A stretch of DNA of 59,521 bases from Ruminococcaceae bacterium UBA7080 (GCA_002493595.1 DKZG01000034.1:1-59521); one strand, 5' to 3'. Counted from the first letter of the stretch, positions 50,982 to 59,521 are shown. Notes: generated from the sequence alone by a model not told the origin. A program made the numbers and translations.

Positions 50982-52574
50982 GTGAAAAAATACAATTATT
51001 TTGATGATGAACCGGAAATAACGAAAACGAAAAAATCCATTACTTTTGAAATTGATTTTAATGATATAAAGTATAAATTTGAAGATATTTTCAGCAAAAT
51101 TGCTAACGGTGAGATACTCGATAATATAAAAGCGCTCAGAGAGCTGCCTAATTTAAAAAAGGCTGCACTTAAACTGGGTGCCTTCGGAATGTTTGTTATA
51201 ATACTATTGATTTCCATTCTGATTTTCAGTCACTCCATTAACTCGCAGAATAAAAAAAATCACCTTTTTTATACAGATGCCGGCAAGGTATGCACGGATT
51301 ATATAACAGAATACGGTTCGGTTAAATGGGAAGCGCTGAACAAAGAAACATACGGAAAAGGAATGGCAAAACTGACAGGCCTCTGCTATGCACGCCAGAT
51401 GGATTTTGATAATGACGGCAGTGATGAACTGATGCTGGTTTACAGCAACAAAAATATCTACACGCTTGAGGTTTGGAGCTATGTAAAAAAAGAATTTACC
51501 AAGGTTTACAGCCAGGAGGCAAATTCAACAGATAATTCAAAAGACGGAAGCTGGATAGGTTTTTATCACAAAAACAACAAATATTATATTTGCAAATCCG
51601 AAAGAAAATCACCTGAAAAGGTTACGCTGTATGCGCTTAAGGGTGATACATTTAAAAAGCATTCCTCGTGTGATTATGACTATAAAAACAATATTTATTC
51701 CGTTAAGGGCAAAATAAATGCTCAGGATTTTGAAACGATTAAACTGTCCGTTATTAAATCCTCACGAGCAGAGCTTATTACAGATACAGTAACTGCGAAT
51801 ATTGACAGCTTTGCAACAGTCTCGGTTGCCAATATTGAAAAAAGCAAAACGCCGGAGCAATTAAAAAAAGAAGCATATTATCAAATTGTTGAAAGCCGAA
51901 ATGAACAGTTCGGCAAAGCTAAAATAGTAACGGAAAAGGCAAAGACATATATTAATGGTGTAGCGGTGGTAAGGCTTATCGATTTTAATAACGATGGCAA
52001 TGATGAGCTTTTTATTGTTTACAGAAAAAATATAAAAAAGAGTGCCACAAACTATTATACCGGTGAATATATTGTCATTGAAGAGCCGACCTATTGTATG
52101 GAAGTTTATAACTGGAACGGTACAATTGCCAAGAAGGTATTCAGCAAGGATTCTGTTTCGAATCTTATGTCTGATCATGAAACAAATTATATTATGCTGC
52201 AAAAAAGCAAAAATACGGTTGATATTTGCACAAATTCTTATTTATACAGAAGCGAATATACGTATTCTGCCGCTTCAAGAATTTACAGAATGAATAAGAA
52301 TGAAGAGTTTGAGTCTGTATTTAATGCAAAGATTGAGTCTGAATACGGTTACAAGCAATATTATATAAATAATGAATATACCTATCAGTCTTCTTTTGAA
52401 AATAAAGGCTACAGAGTTCCGTTATTTATGAACGATAGCGGTTCGTTTGATGATAATAAGTATACTGTTACCTATCTTTCCGGGGTAAAGGGTGAAAAAT
52501 ATAATGCTGTAATGAATGATACCGTAAAGACGATTGAGAAGCTAAACAAAAACTATGTTGCCGAAGATGAATAG
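50982..52574 (+). CDS. Membrane-anchored protein with two FG-GAP-like calcium loops
   Basis: A 530-aa protein with an N-terminal cytoplasmic part of about 65 residues, one membrane helix (about 68-88) and a large extracytoplasmic part. Outside, two similar segments each carry a calcium-type loop of the FG-GAP/VCBS kind: MDFDNDGSDELMLVYS at about residue 140 and IDFNNDGNDELFIVYR at about 330. This suggests a two-copy beta-propeller-like or duplicated domain. The function is unknown. The start is GTG 50982, with GGGGTGAG upstream; no ATG is suitably placed. It is monocistronic between two terminators. Confidence 0.72.
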   Translation: MKKYNYFDDEPEITKTKKSITFEIDFNDIKYKFEDIFSKIANGEILDNIKALRELPNLKKAALKLGAFGMFVIILLISILIFSHSINSQNKKNHLFYTDAGKVCTDYITEYGSVKWEALNKETYGKGMAKLTGLCYARQMDFDNDGSDELMLVYSNKNIYTLEVWSYVKKEFTKVYSQEANSTDNSKDGSWIGFYHKNNKYYICKSERKSPEKVTLYALKGDTFKKHSSCDYDYKNNIYSVKGKINAQDFETIKLSVIKSSRAELITDTVTANIDSFATVSVANIEKSKTPEQLKKEAYYQIVESRNEQFGKAKIVTEKAKTYINGVAVVRLIDFNNDGNDELFIVYRKNIKKSATNYYTGEYIVIEEPTYCMEVYNWNGTIAKKVFSKDSVSNLMSDHETNYIMLQKSKNTVDICTNSYLYRSEYTYSAASRIYRMNKNEEFESVFNAKIESEYGYKQYYINNEYTYQSSFENKGYRVPLFMNDSGSFDDNKYTVTYLSGVKGEKYNAVMNDTVKTIEKLNKNYVAEDE

Positions 52575-52598
52575 AATATATTAAAGAAAAAACAAAAC

Positions 52599-52637
52599 AA
52601 AGGCTGATACAGAGAGTGATTCTGTATCAGCCTTTGC
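52599..52637. terminator. Bidirectional terminator
   Basis: Perfect 15-bp stem AAAGGCTGATACAGA (52599-52613) / TCTGTATCAGCCTTT (52621-52635), shared by the 530-aa gene and the convergent ABC operon. Confidence 0.85.
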
Positions 52638-52638
52638 T

Positions 52639-55029
52639 TTACATATTCTCGGCAGGGATTAATTTGGTTATATAGCCGGCATTTTTGTATTTGATTAAAA
52701 GCACATAATCATCAGGCTTTGCATAATACATGCATCTTGCCTTTCCGATTAATTTGTTAATCTCATTTATGTCTTTTATTTCCTTGCTTTGTTTAAAATA
52801 ATCTGTTATAAGAATATCAACATCATCTGAATTGTAATTATGATTACCTTGAATTCTTGACATAAATAAGCCGGGCGGTGCAGGCTGATTTTTGTCATAT
52901 CCGAATTGTTCTCTTATAATATTGCTGCACTTTTCAATTTTGACTGAAAGGATTGTATCATCGGCAGGTGCAAATAAATCATATTCGCCTGTGGATTTAA
53001 GATAATCTATTGTATTTCTCATTGAAGGGTAAATGAAATAGCCTGCGGTGAAATTTACGCTTTCGGCGTATTCCGAATTCATTGTATTTTCAGCAGCCAT
53101 ATCCGTATCATCATTTATATAATTGTCATAGCAAACAGCGCCGATAGCGGGTTCTTTCGGTCTCAGTCGTTCTTCAAATGAGGAATTTAATAAATCCGTC
53201 AAAAGAGCTTTTCTGAATTCCGGTGTGTTGTTTATATACACCTTGTTTTTTATAGATGCGTGCGTGTCAATAACCCCTACGGTTTTTGAACGAAAGATTT
53301 TTGATATGTTTTTCTCACCGTCGGCAACGACGCTTTCATACGCAATCGAAGAACCGTCAAGCTTTTTCAATATCGGCTGCTCCTGTTCATCCCCTGTCAG
53401 GAGATAGGTCAACTCTTCACGCACAGCATCGGAGTCCCTGAGAGAGAATATATCATATGTTGCATTTTTGCTGATGTGTGTATAGTGTCTGCTCACGGTT
53501 TTGCCGTTCTTTAGCTCATATAAAACACAAAATGATAATTGTGAGTCCGGATCGGTATTGCTGATAAGTTTTTTATGGATATTTGTCAAGGCTTTTAAAT
53601 CATGCTTGCTTGTGAAAACAGCAAATGGATTATATATGTATGTACAATCATTCATAACGCCTGCATAAGCGTTGTCATTGTAATAGGAATCCATTGTTTC
53701 GTCTGCTGCAATATTAGAAAAATCAGAAGTTATAACTGCTCTTTTAATATTGTTTGCATCAGGAACATATGAGGTATAACCAAAACCTCCGCCGGCCAAT
53801 ATGCCGATAGAAACAGCTAAACTTACCGCAAGTATGGCGGGTGCTATTATACTCTTTGCTTTGTGCCGAATTGTTCTTTTGCATACGGAGATGATAATAA
53901 AATAAAGCAGTATGGACAGAAGAATTCCGATAATAATAAAAACAACATTATCTATATAACCGCCCCTTAATATGGTGCTTCTTATCCAAATTGCAAAAAA
54001 CAGGCAGATACATTCAAGTGTAAAGAATACAGATGCCGATGGCCTTATGCCGTGAATCCCGGCATTTTCTGCTTTTATATTTACAAAGATTCTTTTGGCA
54101 ATGAAAATAAAACAGATACCCAGTAAAATCCAGATTGCCGTTGGCAGAATAAAATTAAGCGATATTTTTTCATAATCCTCATAACCGATGACGGCATATG
54201 CATTTGAAGCATTGCTGCTGTAACGCCTGCCTGCGTTGATGATGTTATCTTGAATACCGTATTGACTGCCAAAAGCTTTGCCGAAGAAGAGCGGGTTTAA
54301 AAAGGATGTGCATTCCAGCAGACTGGGGTTTGAGAACAAAGCTCCCTCGTAATAATCATTGACAGTGCGAAAATTATATCCGTTTAAAAATACACGGCAA
54401 AGTGAGTCGGCAAGATGCACAACGGCAAACGGTGCAAGTATAAGCGAGCCGCTGAAAAGCATCCCTTCAATGATTGTTGAGCAAAAGGATATTGCGATTG
54501 CTGTTAATGAAAAGCCGACCAGAAGATAAGCAAAGCACTGTAAAAAGAGCAGAGCACTGTAGCTTATTATATAAAGCGGGTGTTTAAAAATACTGATGTT
54601 GATAAAAGCATCAAGAATTATAGGGGCAGCAATGGTTAAAGCTGCCGTCAGCAGACTTGCCGATATTCTGTTTTTAAACAGTACATGCCTGTCAACAGCA
54701 CTGCCGAAGAATACGTTAACCGCCTTTTTGTTTGTTGTAAAGCCAAATGAAAACAGTGCAAACAAGATACCGAAAAATAAAAAGCAACAGCTGATTTCAA
54801 CACCGTTTTCACCGTCAGTCATGCACATTGCAAGGTTTTTTTTAAGAGCAGCTAAGCCGGAGGAGTTTAAAGGCTGATAATAGGAGTAAATAAAATATGA
54901 CGGCAGAAAAACGAAGGAATATACTGACAGAAAAAAAGTCAACACCGCCGGTACTGCTGCATTTTTAAGGGAAAGCTTGAAATCATATAAAGCGGCATGC
55001 TTATTCACTGAAGATGGATGCGATGTCAT
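52639..55029 (-). CDS. ABC transporter permease with large extracytoplasmic C-terminal domain
   Basis: A 796-aa membrane protein. Residues 1 to about 425 hold roughly ten hydrophobic helices in two groups, as in ABC-2 permeases; no membrane segment follows. The last roughly 370 residues are soluble and would lie outside the cell. I do not recognise a named domain there. The gene starts inside the end of the ATPase gene (29-nt overlap) with GGAGGAT before the ATG. It is the last gene of the GntR-ATPase-permease operon, the arrangement of YtrA-type systems. The substrate is unknown. Confidence 0.8.
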   Translation of the reverse strand: MTSHPSSVNKHAALYDFKLSLKNAAVPAVLTFFLSVYSFVFLPSYFIYSYYQPLNSSGLAALKKNLAMCMTDGENGVEISCCFLFFGILFALFSFGFTTNKKAVNVFFGSAVDRHVLFKNRISASLLTAALTIAAPIILDAFINISIFKHPLYIISYSALLFLQCFAYLLVGFSLTAIAISFCSTIIEGMLFSGSLILAPFAVVHLADSLCRVFLNGYNFRTVNDYYEGALFSNPSLLECTSFLNPLFFGKAFGSQYGIQDNIINAGRRYSSNASNAYAVIGYEDYEKISLNFILPTAIWILLGICFIFIAKRIFVNIKAENAGIHGIRPSASVFFTLECICLFFAIWIRSTILRGGYIDNVVFIIIGILLSILLYFIIISVCKRTIRHKAKSIIAPAILAVSLAVSIGILAGGGFGYTSYVPDANNIKRAVITSDFSNIAADETMDSYYNDNAYAGVMNDCTYIYNPFAVFTSKHDLKALTNIHKKLISNTDPDSQLSFCVLYELKNGKTVSRHYTHISKNATYDIFSLRDSDAVREELTYLLTGDEQEQPILKKLDGSSIAYESVVADGEKNISKIFRSKTVGVIDTHASIKNKVYINNTPEFRKALLTDLLNSSFEERLRPKEPAIGAVCYDNYINDDTDMAAENTMNSEYAESVNFTAGYFIYPSMRNTIDYLKSTGEYDLFAPADDTILSVKIEKCSNIIREQFGYDKNQPAPPGLFMSRIQGNHNYNSDDVDILITDYFKQSKEIKDINEINKLIGKARCMYYAKPDDYVLLIKYKNAGYITKLIPAENM

Positions 55030-55897
55030 ATCTTTTATCCTCCATTTCGTTTAAAAATACTTCTTCGAGAGAGAGCGTAACATTATCCATAAAAACAGGA
55101 TGACTGGATTGGAATGCCGCAGCGTCAAACTTGCTGCTTACGACAATGGAAACCATTCTGTTTTCAATATTAATATTCCTGTAAGGTACTGCAGAAAACT
55201 CTTTTTCAGTTACATCACGGTCAAATATAAGTCTATACTTTTTATAAGCACTGCTTATATCGTCAACAGAAACATTAAGGGTCAGATTTTTGCCGTTAAT
55301 AAGTCCTACATGGTCGCATAAATCAGCGATATCATGCAGATTGTGGCTGCTCATGAGTATGGAGCAATCCGTTTCCGCCATATATTCAATCAGTATTTTT
55401 TTGCAAAGATTTCTTTTTTGAGGGTCAATCCCGTCGAAAACCTCATCAAGCAGCAGATATTTAGGCTTTGTTGCCATTGCAAGCACAATCTCGGCCTGAC
55501 GCTGCATCCCCTTTGAAAAGGAATGCAGGCTTTTATTGATATCAAGGTCCATAACCTGTGCCATGGAATAAAAAACTTTTTCCGAAAAATTTTCATAATA
55601 GCCTTTATAAAAATTTTTCATTTTAGACAGGGTTGAGCCTAATGGAAAGTAAAGCTCGTCCGCAATAAAAAAGAGGTCTTTTCTGATTTGTGCATTTTGA
55701 TAAACATTTTTGCTGTTGATAAGAATCTCACCGTTATCAGGCTTATATATGCCTGCACAGGTTTTAAGCAGTGTGGTTTTGCCGGCTCCGTTACAGCCGA
55801 CAAGACCGTATATCGATGCTTTTTCTATATGTATTGTAATATTTTCAATAGCTGTGAAGTTTTGGAATTTTTTAGTAATATTATTTATTTCAATCAT
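55001..55897 (-). CDS. ABC transporter ATP-binding protein (YtrB-like)
   Basis: A 298-aa ATPase with Walker A GCNGAGKTT (about residues 34-42), a signature region HSFSKGMQRQAEIVLA, and Walker B YLLLDEVFDGIDP, where Glu follows the Asp. The C-terminal part is an extension seen in exporter ATPases. It overlaps the GntR gene by 8 nt and the permease by 29 nt, so the operon is tightly coupled. YtrBCDEF of B. subtilis, linked to cell-wall stress, has the same regulator type; this is the basis for the name, with moderate certainty. Confidence 0.9.
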   Translation of the reverse strand: MIEINNITKKFQNFTAIENITIHIEKASIYGLVGCNGAGKTTLLKTCAGIYKPDNGEILINSKNVYQNAQIRKDLFFIADELYFPLGSTLSKMKNFYKGYYENFSEKVFYSMAQVMDLDINKSLHSFSKGMQRQAEIVLAMATKPKYLLLDEVFDGIDPQKRNLCKKILIEYMAETDCSILMSSHNLHDIADLCDHVGLINGKNLTLNVSVDDISSAYKKYRLIFDRDVTEKEFSAVPYRNINIENRMVSIVVSSKFDAAAFQSSHPVFMDNVTLSLEEVFLNEMEDKRYDIASIFSE

Positions 55898-56273
55898 TTA
55901 AATCACCATCACCGGTTTCATAAATTTTATTAATCAGTCCAATCAGACTGTTTTTGCTTATACCTTTTGTTTTTCCTGAAAGGATAGCGGTTTCAATATT
56001 TTCCATTGCCGAGTCGATGATTTTTTGGTTTCCGATCGGATTTTCATTAACAAAAACGCCCTTTCCCTGAACAGAATAAATAACTTTGTCCTGTTCAAGT
56101 TCTGTAAATGCGTGTTTAATTGTATTGACATTTATGTTGAGCTCTTTTGATAAGCTTCTGATTGAAGGGAGCTGATCATGCGGTTTATAAACACCGGTGT
56201 TTATAAGCATAATAACTTGCTCTTTTATTTGCTCATAAATAGGAATACGGCTGCGGTAATCTATTAAAATCAC
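55890..56273 (-). CDS. GntR-family regulator, YtrA-like
   Basis: A 127-aa repressor with a GntR winged helix: RIPIYEQIKEQVIMLINTGVYKPHDQLPSIRSLSKELNIN and NTIKHAFTELEQDKVIYSVQGKGVFV. A short helical C-terminus follows instead of a ligand-binding domain, as in the YtrA subfamily, which controls linked ABC genes. The start is GTG 56273, 8 nt after GAGGAG; the frame continues upstream to a TTG at 56297 without a better site. The operator is probably the perfect inverted repeat just upstream. Confidence 0.92.
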   Translation of the reverse strand: MILIDYRSRIPIYEQIKEQVIMLINTGVYKPHDQLPSIRSLSKELNINVNTIKHAFTELEQDKVIYSVQGKGVFVNENPIGNQKIIDSAMENIETAILSGKTKGISKNSLIGLINKIYETGDGDLND

Positions 56274-56293
56274 AAAATCATCTCCTCTCCGGT

Positions 56294-56332
56294 ACAATTA
56301 TAACTGTAATACTTATACTATCACAGTTATAA
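56294..56332 (-). promoter_or_regulatory. Perfect inverted-repeat operator of the GntR/ABC operon
   Basis: Arms AATTATAACTGT (56294-56305) and ACAGTTATAATT (56321-56332) are perfect 12-nt inverted copies with a 15-nt centre. A minus-strand TTGACA lies at 56359-56354, with a weak -10 GATAAA (56336-56331) 17 nt on, so the repeat would cover the transcription start. GntR autoregulation is inferred. Confidence 0.6.
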
Positions 56333-56388
56333 TTTATCATATGGCGGCAGCATTTGTCAATAAACCGTTAATCAGGCAAGTATAAATA

Positions 56389-56422
56389 AAACGGCAGGAT
56401 TGTTTTAACAATCCTGCCGTTT
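56389..56422 (-). terminator. Terminator of the VanW gene
   Basis: Perfect 16-bp stem AAACGGCAGGATTGTT (56389-56404) / AACAATCCTGCCGTTT (56407-56422). The minus strand continues with T-rich sequence. Confidence 0.8.
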
Positions 56423-56441
56423 GCTTGACATCATATCTCAG

Positions 56442-57287
56442 TCAGCTTTTTTTGGCGGCTTTTTTCGTTGTTTCTTTTTTATCTGTGGTGGCCGGTTTTG
56501 GCTTGCTGTATTTACTGTATGTAGTATAGTTAACTTCGCCGTCTACTGTGCGGGTAAGCACGTAGCTTTTACCGTCTTTTGCTACTTTTATGCTGACCTT
56601 ATCTGTGTTTATGTCTTTTTTAGCATATACACGGCATATAAGTGTGCCGTTTTCCGCCGAAATACTCAGCTTGATATCGCTTCCCGAATTGTTTTTAAAC
56701 TGAAAGTCCTGAGAATTCCACTGAACCGTTGCATCTGCACCGAGTGGTACATAGCCGATTTCAAGAGAATGACAGGCTCGAACTGTGATATTGAGGTTTG
56801 CACGCAGCGCAGCCTGAAAAACAGTAGAGCTTACTTGACAAATTCCGCCGCCGAGTCCGTCAACAAATTCATCCCCCTGAACAACCTTTGCTTCCTCATA
56901 ACCGGCCAATACGGTTCTTTTGCCGACTGTTTGGTTAAATGAAAAAGTGCCGCCGTCGGGGATTTTAATATTATTAAGCTTTTTAACGGCATTGTTTATA
57001 TTTGTTGTTCGGGTAGAATTTTTAATATCATAATAGGTTGTGTACTGCGAAAGCTTGTAAGGGTATTCGCTTTGTGTATCTTTGTTGAGCGGCGGATAAA
57101 TTTTATTGGTAGCAGCTTCTTTAAAGGTAGTGTTAATATCCTCCGTCGTTCTTGCGGTTGTTGAGGTGGTTGTAGTCGATTTTTTTGTTGCACTTACGGT
57201 TGCGTTAACATCGGCTGTTTCGCTGCAGCCGCTCAGCAATCCGGCTATGATGACAAAAGTGAAAAATATTGCTGATATTTTTTTCAA
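56442..57287 (-). CDS. VanW-family lipoprotein
   Basis: A 281-aa exported protein. A signal peptide with lipobox LLSGC (Cys about residue 21) anchors it. A Thr/Ser-rich linker follows, then a VanW domain (about residues 95-205) with PDGGTFSFNQTVGKRT, VVQGDEFVDGLGGGICQVSST and ACHSLEIGYVPLGADATV. The C-terminus is Lys-rich. VanW proteins are cell-wall associated with unclear function; this one does not indicate glycopeptide resistance. The start is TTG 57287, directly after the glmU stop codon, 9 nt after AAGGAG, so it is translated with glmU. Confidence 0.9.
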   Translation of the reverse strand: MKKISAIFFTFVIIAGLLSGCSETADVNATVSATKKSTTTTSTTARTTEDINTTFKEAATNKIYPPLNKDTQSEYPYKLSQYTTYYDIKNSTRTTNINNAVKKLNNIKIPDGGTFSFNQTVGKRTVLAGYEEAKVVQGDEFVDGLGGGICQVSSTVFQAALRANLNITVRACHSLEIGYVPLGADATVQWNSQDFQFKNNSGSDIKLSISAENGTLICRVYAKKDINTDKVSIKVAKDGKSYVLTRTVDGEVNYTTYSKYSKPKPATTDKKETTKKAAKKS

Positions 57288-58667
57288 TTATTTCTTCTCC
57301 TTATAAGGCTTTTTGATGTCAACCCAACCTTCCTTGATAACCTGCCTTGCACGTGCGATGGAAAGTGCGTTCGAAGGAATGCTGTCGGTAATTGTTGAAC
57401 CGGCAGCGATATAAGCCTTATCTCCTACCTCAACAGGAGCAATAAGATTTGTGTTACAACCGATAAATGCACCATTGCCGATTTTGCAGCGGAATTTGTT
57501 TTTTCCGTCATAATTACAGGTAACGGTGCCGCAGCCAAAATTCACATCACTGCCTACATCGCTGTCACCTATATATGTCAGGTGAGCACTCTTTGACCCT
57601 TCACCGATAACAGAATTTTTAACCTCGACAAAATTGCCGATATGAACACCTTTTTTGAGGGTAGAGTCAGCTCTGACCTTAACAAACGGACCTGCGTCAA
57701 CGTCGTCTTCTACAGTACTGTCAAGAATTTTGCAGTTGTCAAGAGTTACGCCGTTGCCGATTTCGGAATTATCAATATATGTGTTTGGACCGATGGTGCA
57801 GCCGCTGCCGATAACGGTATCACCTAATATAATTGTATTAGGGAGAATTACGGTGGAATTGCCGATTTTAACATCTTTGCCAATCATTACACCGTCGGTG
57901 CAGGGAATATCGACACCATCCAGCATAAGCTTTGTGTTAATATTTCTTCTCATAATATTATTAAGCTCATTAAGCTGTTTTCTGTCATTGGCGCCGAGTA
58001 CAACCTCGCTGTTTTCCACAACATATGCGCCGGCATTTTTTCCTGCATTTATGAGAATTTCAAGACTGTCGGTAAGATAATACTCATTTTGAACGTTATT
58101 GTTTGTGATGTTTGAAAGAGCGTAAAGCAAATCTGCTCCGTTAAACCAATAGCAGCCTGCATTCGACTCGTTGATTTTTTTCTCTTCCTCCGTGGCATCC
58201 TTATGCTCTACAATTCTCAAAAGTGTGCCGTTTTCATCTCTTTTGATATGACCGATACCATCCGTGTCATCCACCATGGCACTGATCAGAGTGATGGAGT
58301 TGTTGTTTTCTTTATGATAAGCATATGCTTTATTTATTGTTTGCGCGTCCATTAAGGGGCCGTCACCGTTAAGAATTAAGATTTCATCCTCTTTATGTGC
58401 GGTTATGAATTGCGTTGCCTGCATAACTGCGTGACCGGTTCCTAGCTGAGGCTCCTGCAGTGCAGTTTTTATATCGGCATCAAGATAGGCTTCAACCTCT
58501 TCATGCTTATAACCGGTAATAACACAGATATCCTGTGCACCTGCTTCTTTAACTGCGTCAATAACGTGGCCTATCATAGGCTTAAATAAAACATTGCACA
58601 TAACCTTTGGGCAGTCAGCTTTCATTCTTGTACCTTTGCCTCCGGCAAGTATGACAGCACATTTCAT
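57288..58667 (-). CDS. glmU: Bifunctional GlmU: uridyltransferase and glucosamine-1-phosphate acetyltransferase
   Basis: Makes UDP-N-acetylglucosamine for peptidoglycan. The 459-aa protein has the N-terminal pyrophosphorylase (LAGGKGTRMKADCPK, LNGDGPLMDAQTI, DDTDGIGHIKRDENG) and, from about residue 250, a left-handed beta-helix of hexapeptides (IGPNTYI, IGNFVEVKNSVIGEGSKSAHLTYIGDSDVG with catalytic His, FGCGTVTCNYDGKNK). GGAGGAT precedes the ATG. VanW follows immediately in the same transcript, consistent with a cell-wall role for both. Confidence 0.97.
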   Translation of the reverse strand: MKCAVILAGGKGTRMKADCPKVMCNVLFKPMIGHVIDAVKEAGAQDICVITGYKHEEVEAYLDADIKTALQEPQLGTGHAVMQATQFITAHKEDEILILNGDGPLMDAQTINKAYAYHKENNNSITLISAMVDDTDGIGHIKRDENGTLLRIVEHKDATEEEKKINESNAGCYWFNGADLLYALSNITNNNVQNEYYLTDSLEILINAGKNAGAYVVENSEVVLGANDRKQLNELNNIMRRNINTKLMLDGVDIPCTDGVMIGKDVKIGNSTVILPNTIILGDTVIGSGCTIGPNTYIDNSEIGNGVTLDNCKILDSTVEDDVDAGPFVKVRADSTLKKGVHIGNFVEVKNSVIGEGSKSAHLTYIGDSDVGSDVNFGCGTVTCNYDGKNKFRCKIGNGAFIGCNTNLIAPVEVGDKAYIAAGSTITDSIPSNALSIARARQVIKEGWVDIKKPYKEKK

Positions 58668-58771
58668 ATATTAATCCTCCGAATACATATTTTTCTTTCT
58701 ATAATTATGCACTAAAATTTGATGTTTTTCAAGACAAATAATGATAAAGACAAAAATTTAACAAAAAATGT

Positions 58772-58800
58772 TTGTATTTTTTCATATATTATGTTATAAT
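58772..58800 (+). promoter_or_regulatory. Promoter of ppdK
   Basis: TTGTAT (58772-58777), 17-nt spacer, TATAAT (58795-58800), with extended TGT. The leader to ATG 58880 is about 73 nt. Confidence 0.7.
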
Positions 58801-58810
58801 TCTATCGCAT

Positions 58811-58834
58811 TATACCACACACAGTGTGAGTATA
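58811..58834 (+). repeat. Imperfect palindrome at the ppdK transcription start
   Basis: TATAC-n-ACAC and GTGT-nn-GTATA face each other over a short centre (58811-58834), directly after the -10. A possible operator; the binding protein is unknown. Confidence 0.4.
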
Positions 58835-58879
58835 GTATTCTAAATCAGTTATTTATTATTTTAGGAGGTATTTCCCAGT

Positions 58880-59521
58880 ATGGCAAAAAAGTATTGCTAC
58901 CTTTTTTCAGAAGGTAATGCTACCATGAGAGAGCTCCTCGGCGGTAAGGGTGCAAACCTTGCAGAGATGACCAACATCGGTCTTCCTGTACCACAGGGTT
59001 TCACGATTACAACAGAGGCTTGTACTCAGTATTATGAGGACGGACGTAAAATCAACGATGATATTATGGCTGAAATCAATGAGTACATTGTAAAGATGGA
59101 AGAAATTACAGGCAAAAAGTTCGGTGATAAGGAAAATCCGCTTCTTGTTTCTGTTCGTTCAGGCGCAAGAGCATCCATGCCCGGTATGATGGACACAATC
59201 CTTAACCTTGGTTTAAACGAAGAGGTTGTTAACACAATCGCTGAAAAATCAGGTAATCCAAGATGGGCTTGGGACTGCTACAGAAGATTTATCCAGATGT
59301 ATTCTGATGTAGTTATGGAAGTTGGTAAGAAGTATTTCGAAGAGCTTATCGACGCTATGAAGGCTGAGAAGGGTGTTACACAGGACGTAGATCTTTCTGC
59401 TGATGACCTTAAAGAGCTTGCTTCTCAGTTCAAGGCTGAGTATAAAGAGAAAATCGGTGAGGAATTCCCTGCTGATCCTAAGGAGCAGTTAATGGGTGCA
59501 GTTAAGGCTGTATTCCGTTCA
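58880..59521 (+). CDS. ppdK: Pyruvate, phosphate dikinase, 5' part
   Basis: Interconverts pyruvate, ATP and phosphate with phosphoenolpyruvate, AMP and pyrophosphate, a central step in many anaerobic Clostridia. The 214 residues inside the window begin MAKKYCYLFSEGNA and show the N-terminal nucleotide-binding part with LLGGKGANLAEMTNIGLPVPQGFTI, SVRSGARASMPGMMDTILN and RFIQMYSDVV. The gene continues past the window edge and shows no stop. TTAGGAGG lies before ATG 58880, with slightly long spacing. A promoter is upstream. Confidence 0.96.
   Translation, partial: MAKKYCYLFSEGNATMRELLGGKGANLAEMTNIGLPVPQGFTITTEACTQYYEDGRKINDDIMAEINEYIVKMEEITGKKFGDKENPLLVSVRSGARASMPGMMDTILNLGLNEEVVNTIAEKSGNPRWAWDCYRRFIQMYSDVVMEVGKKYFEELIDAMKAEKGVTQDVDLSADDLKELASQFKAEYKEKIGEEFPADPKEQLMGAVKAVFRS

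Noticed and set aside
56442..57287. Vancomycin-resistance gene
   Set aside because: VanW-family proteins are widespread; no vanH, vanA or vanX is present.

Overview
The window looks like an AT-rich chromosomal segment of a Gram-positive anaerobe of class Clostridia, most likely a gut Oscillospiraceae/Ruminococcus-type organism. The inference rests on strong AGGAGG-type ribosome sites, TTGACA/TATAAT promoters, a tryptophan T-box, an FMN riboswitch on a RibU-like ECF transporter, class II aldolase, pyruvate phosphate dikinase, a DnaD/DnaI-type primosome pair, a SleB-type cortex hydrolase and Big_2/FIVAR/dockerin-like surface proteins. The genus is not proven. I see no transposase, phage structural gene, integrase or CRISPR array; the region reads as ordinary core chromosome with a few accessory surface, transport and regulatory genes.

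Layout. 116-3526: response regulator, ABC ATPase, ABC permease and histidine kinase, a bacitracin/lantibiotic-type export and sensing module. 3659-7188: an operon with its own promoter, made of a degenerate LytR-CpsA-Psr-like membrane protein followed by folE, folP, a YbjQ-family gene, folB and folK. 7233-10305 (minus): a 58-aa protein, class II aldolase, a membrane glycosyltransferase and a riboswitch-controlled riboflavin transporter. 10620-12495 (minus): metallophosphoesterase and a short cation-efflux protein. 12594-16031: a YetF-like protein, then an ArsR-family repressor and metal P-type ATPase behind a consensus promoter with a palindromic operator. 16234-19211: SleB hydrolase, an OGG1-like glycosylase, RsmE, and an unusual motif-rich gap at 17344-17530.

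19295-28768 holds a two-gene surface-protein operon (a 2183-aa modular Ig-like/FIVAR protein and an LRR protein with EF-hand and half-dockerin loops), divergent from a membrane-tethered HTH regulator. 28832-35557 (minus): CsoR-like repressor, MetY-type sulfhydrylase, ApgM-type phosphoglycerate mutase, PurL. 35765-39462: a triple-PAS protein, then trpBA under a Trp (UGG) T-box. 39459-45427 (minus): small membrane proteins, an asparaginase, an M18 aminopeptidase, a Sua5-CoaE fusion protein, RF1 and a DUF951 protein. 45566-50599: S1-domain protein, GH29 fucosidase, HdeD-like membrane protein, DnaI-like helicase loader, DnaD.

50739-52574: tRNA-Gly(GCC) and an unknown membrane-anchored protein. 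52639-56273 (minus): a YtrA-like GntR regulator with an ABC transporter, behind a perfect inverted-repeat operator. 56442-58667 (minus): VanW-family lipoprotein and GlmU. 58880-end: the 5' part of ppdK.

The most unusual points are the Sua5-CoaE fusion, the roughly 265-residue tripartite repeat of the giant surface protein beside a transmembrane HTH regulator, the repeat cluster at 17374-17527, and an 18-bp perfect inverted repeat enclosing the riboswitch promoter. All starts, promoters and operators were read by eye; no database search was run.
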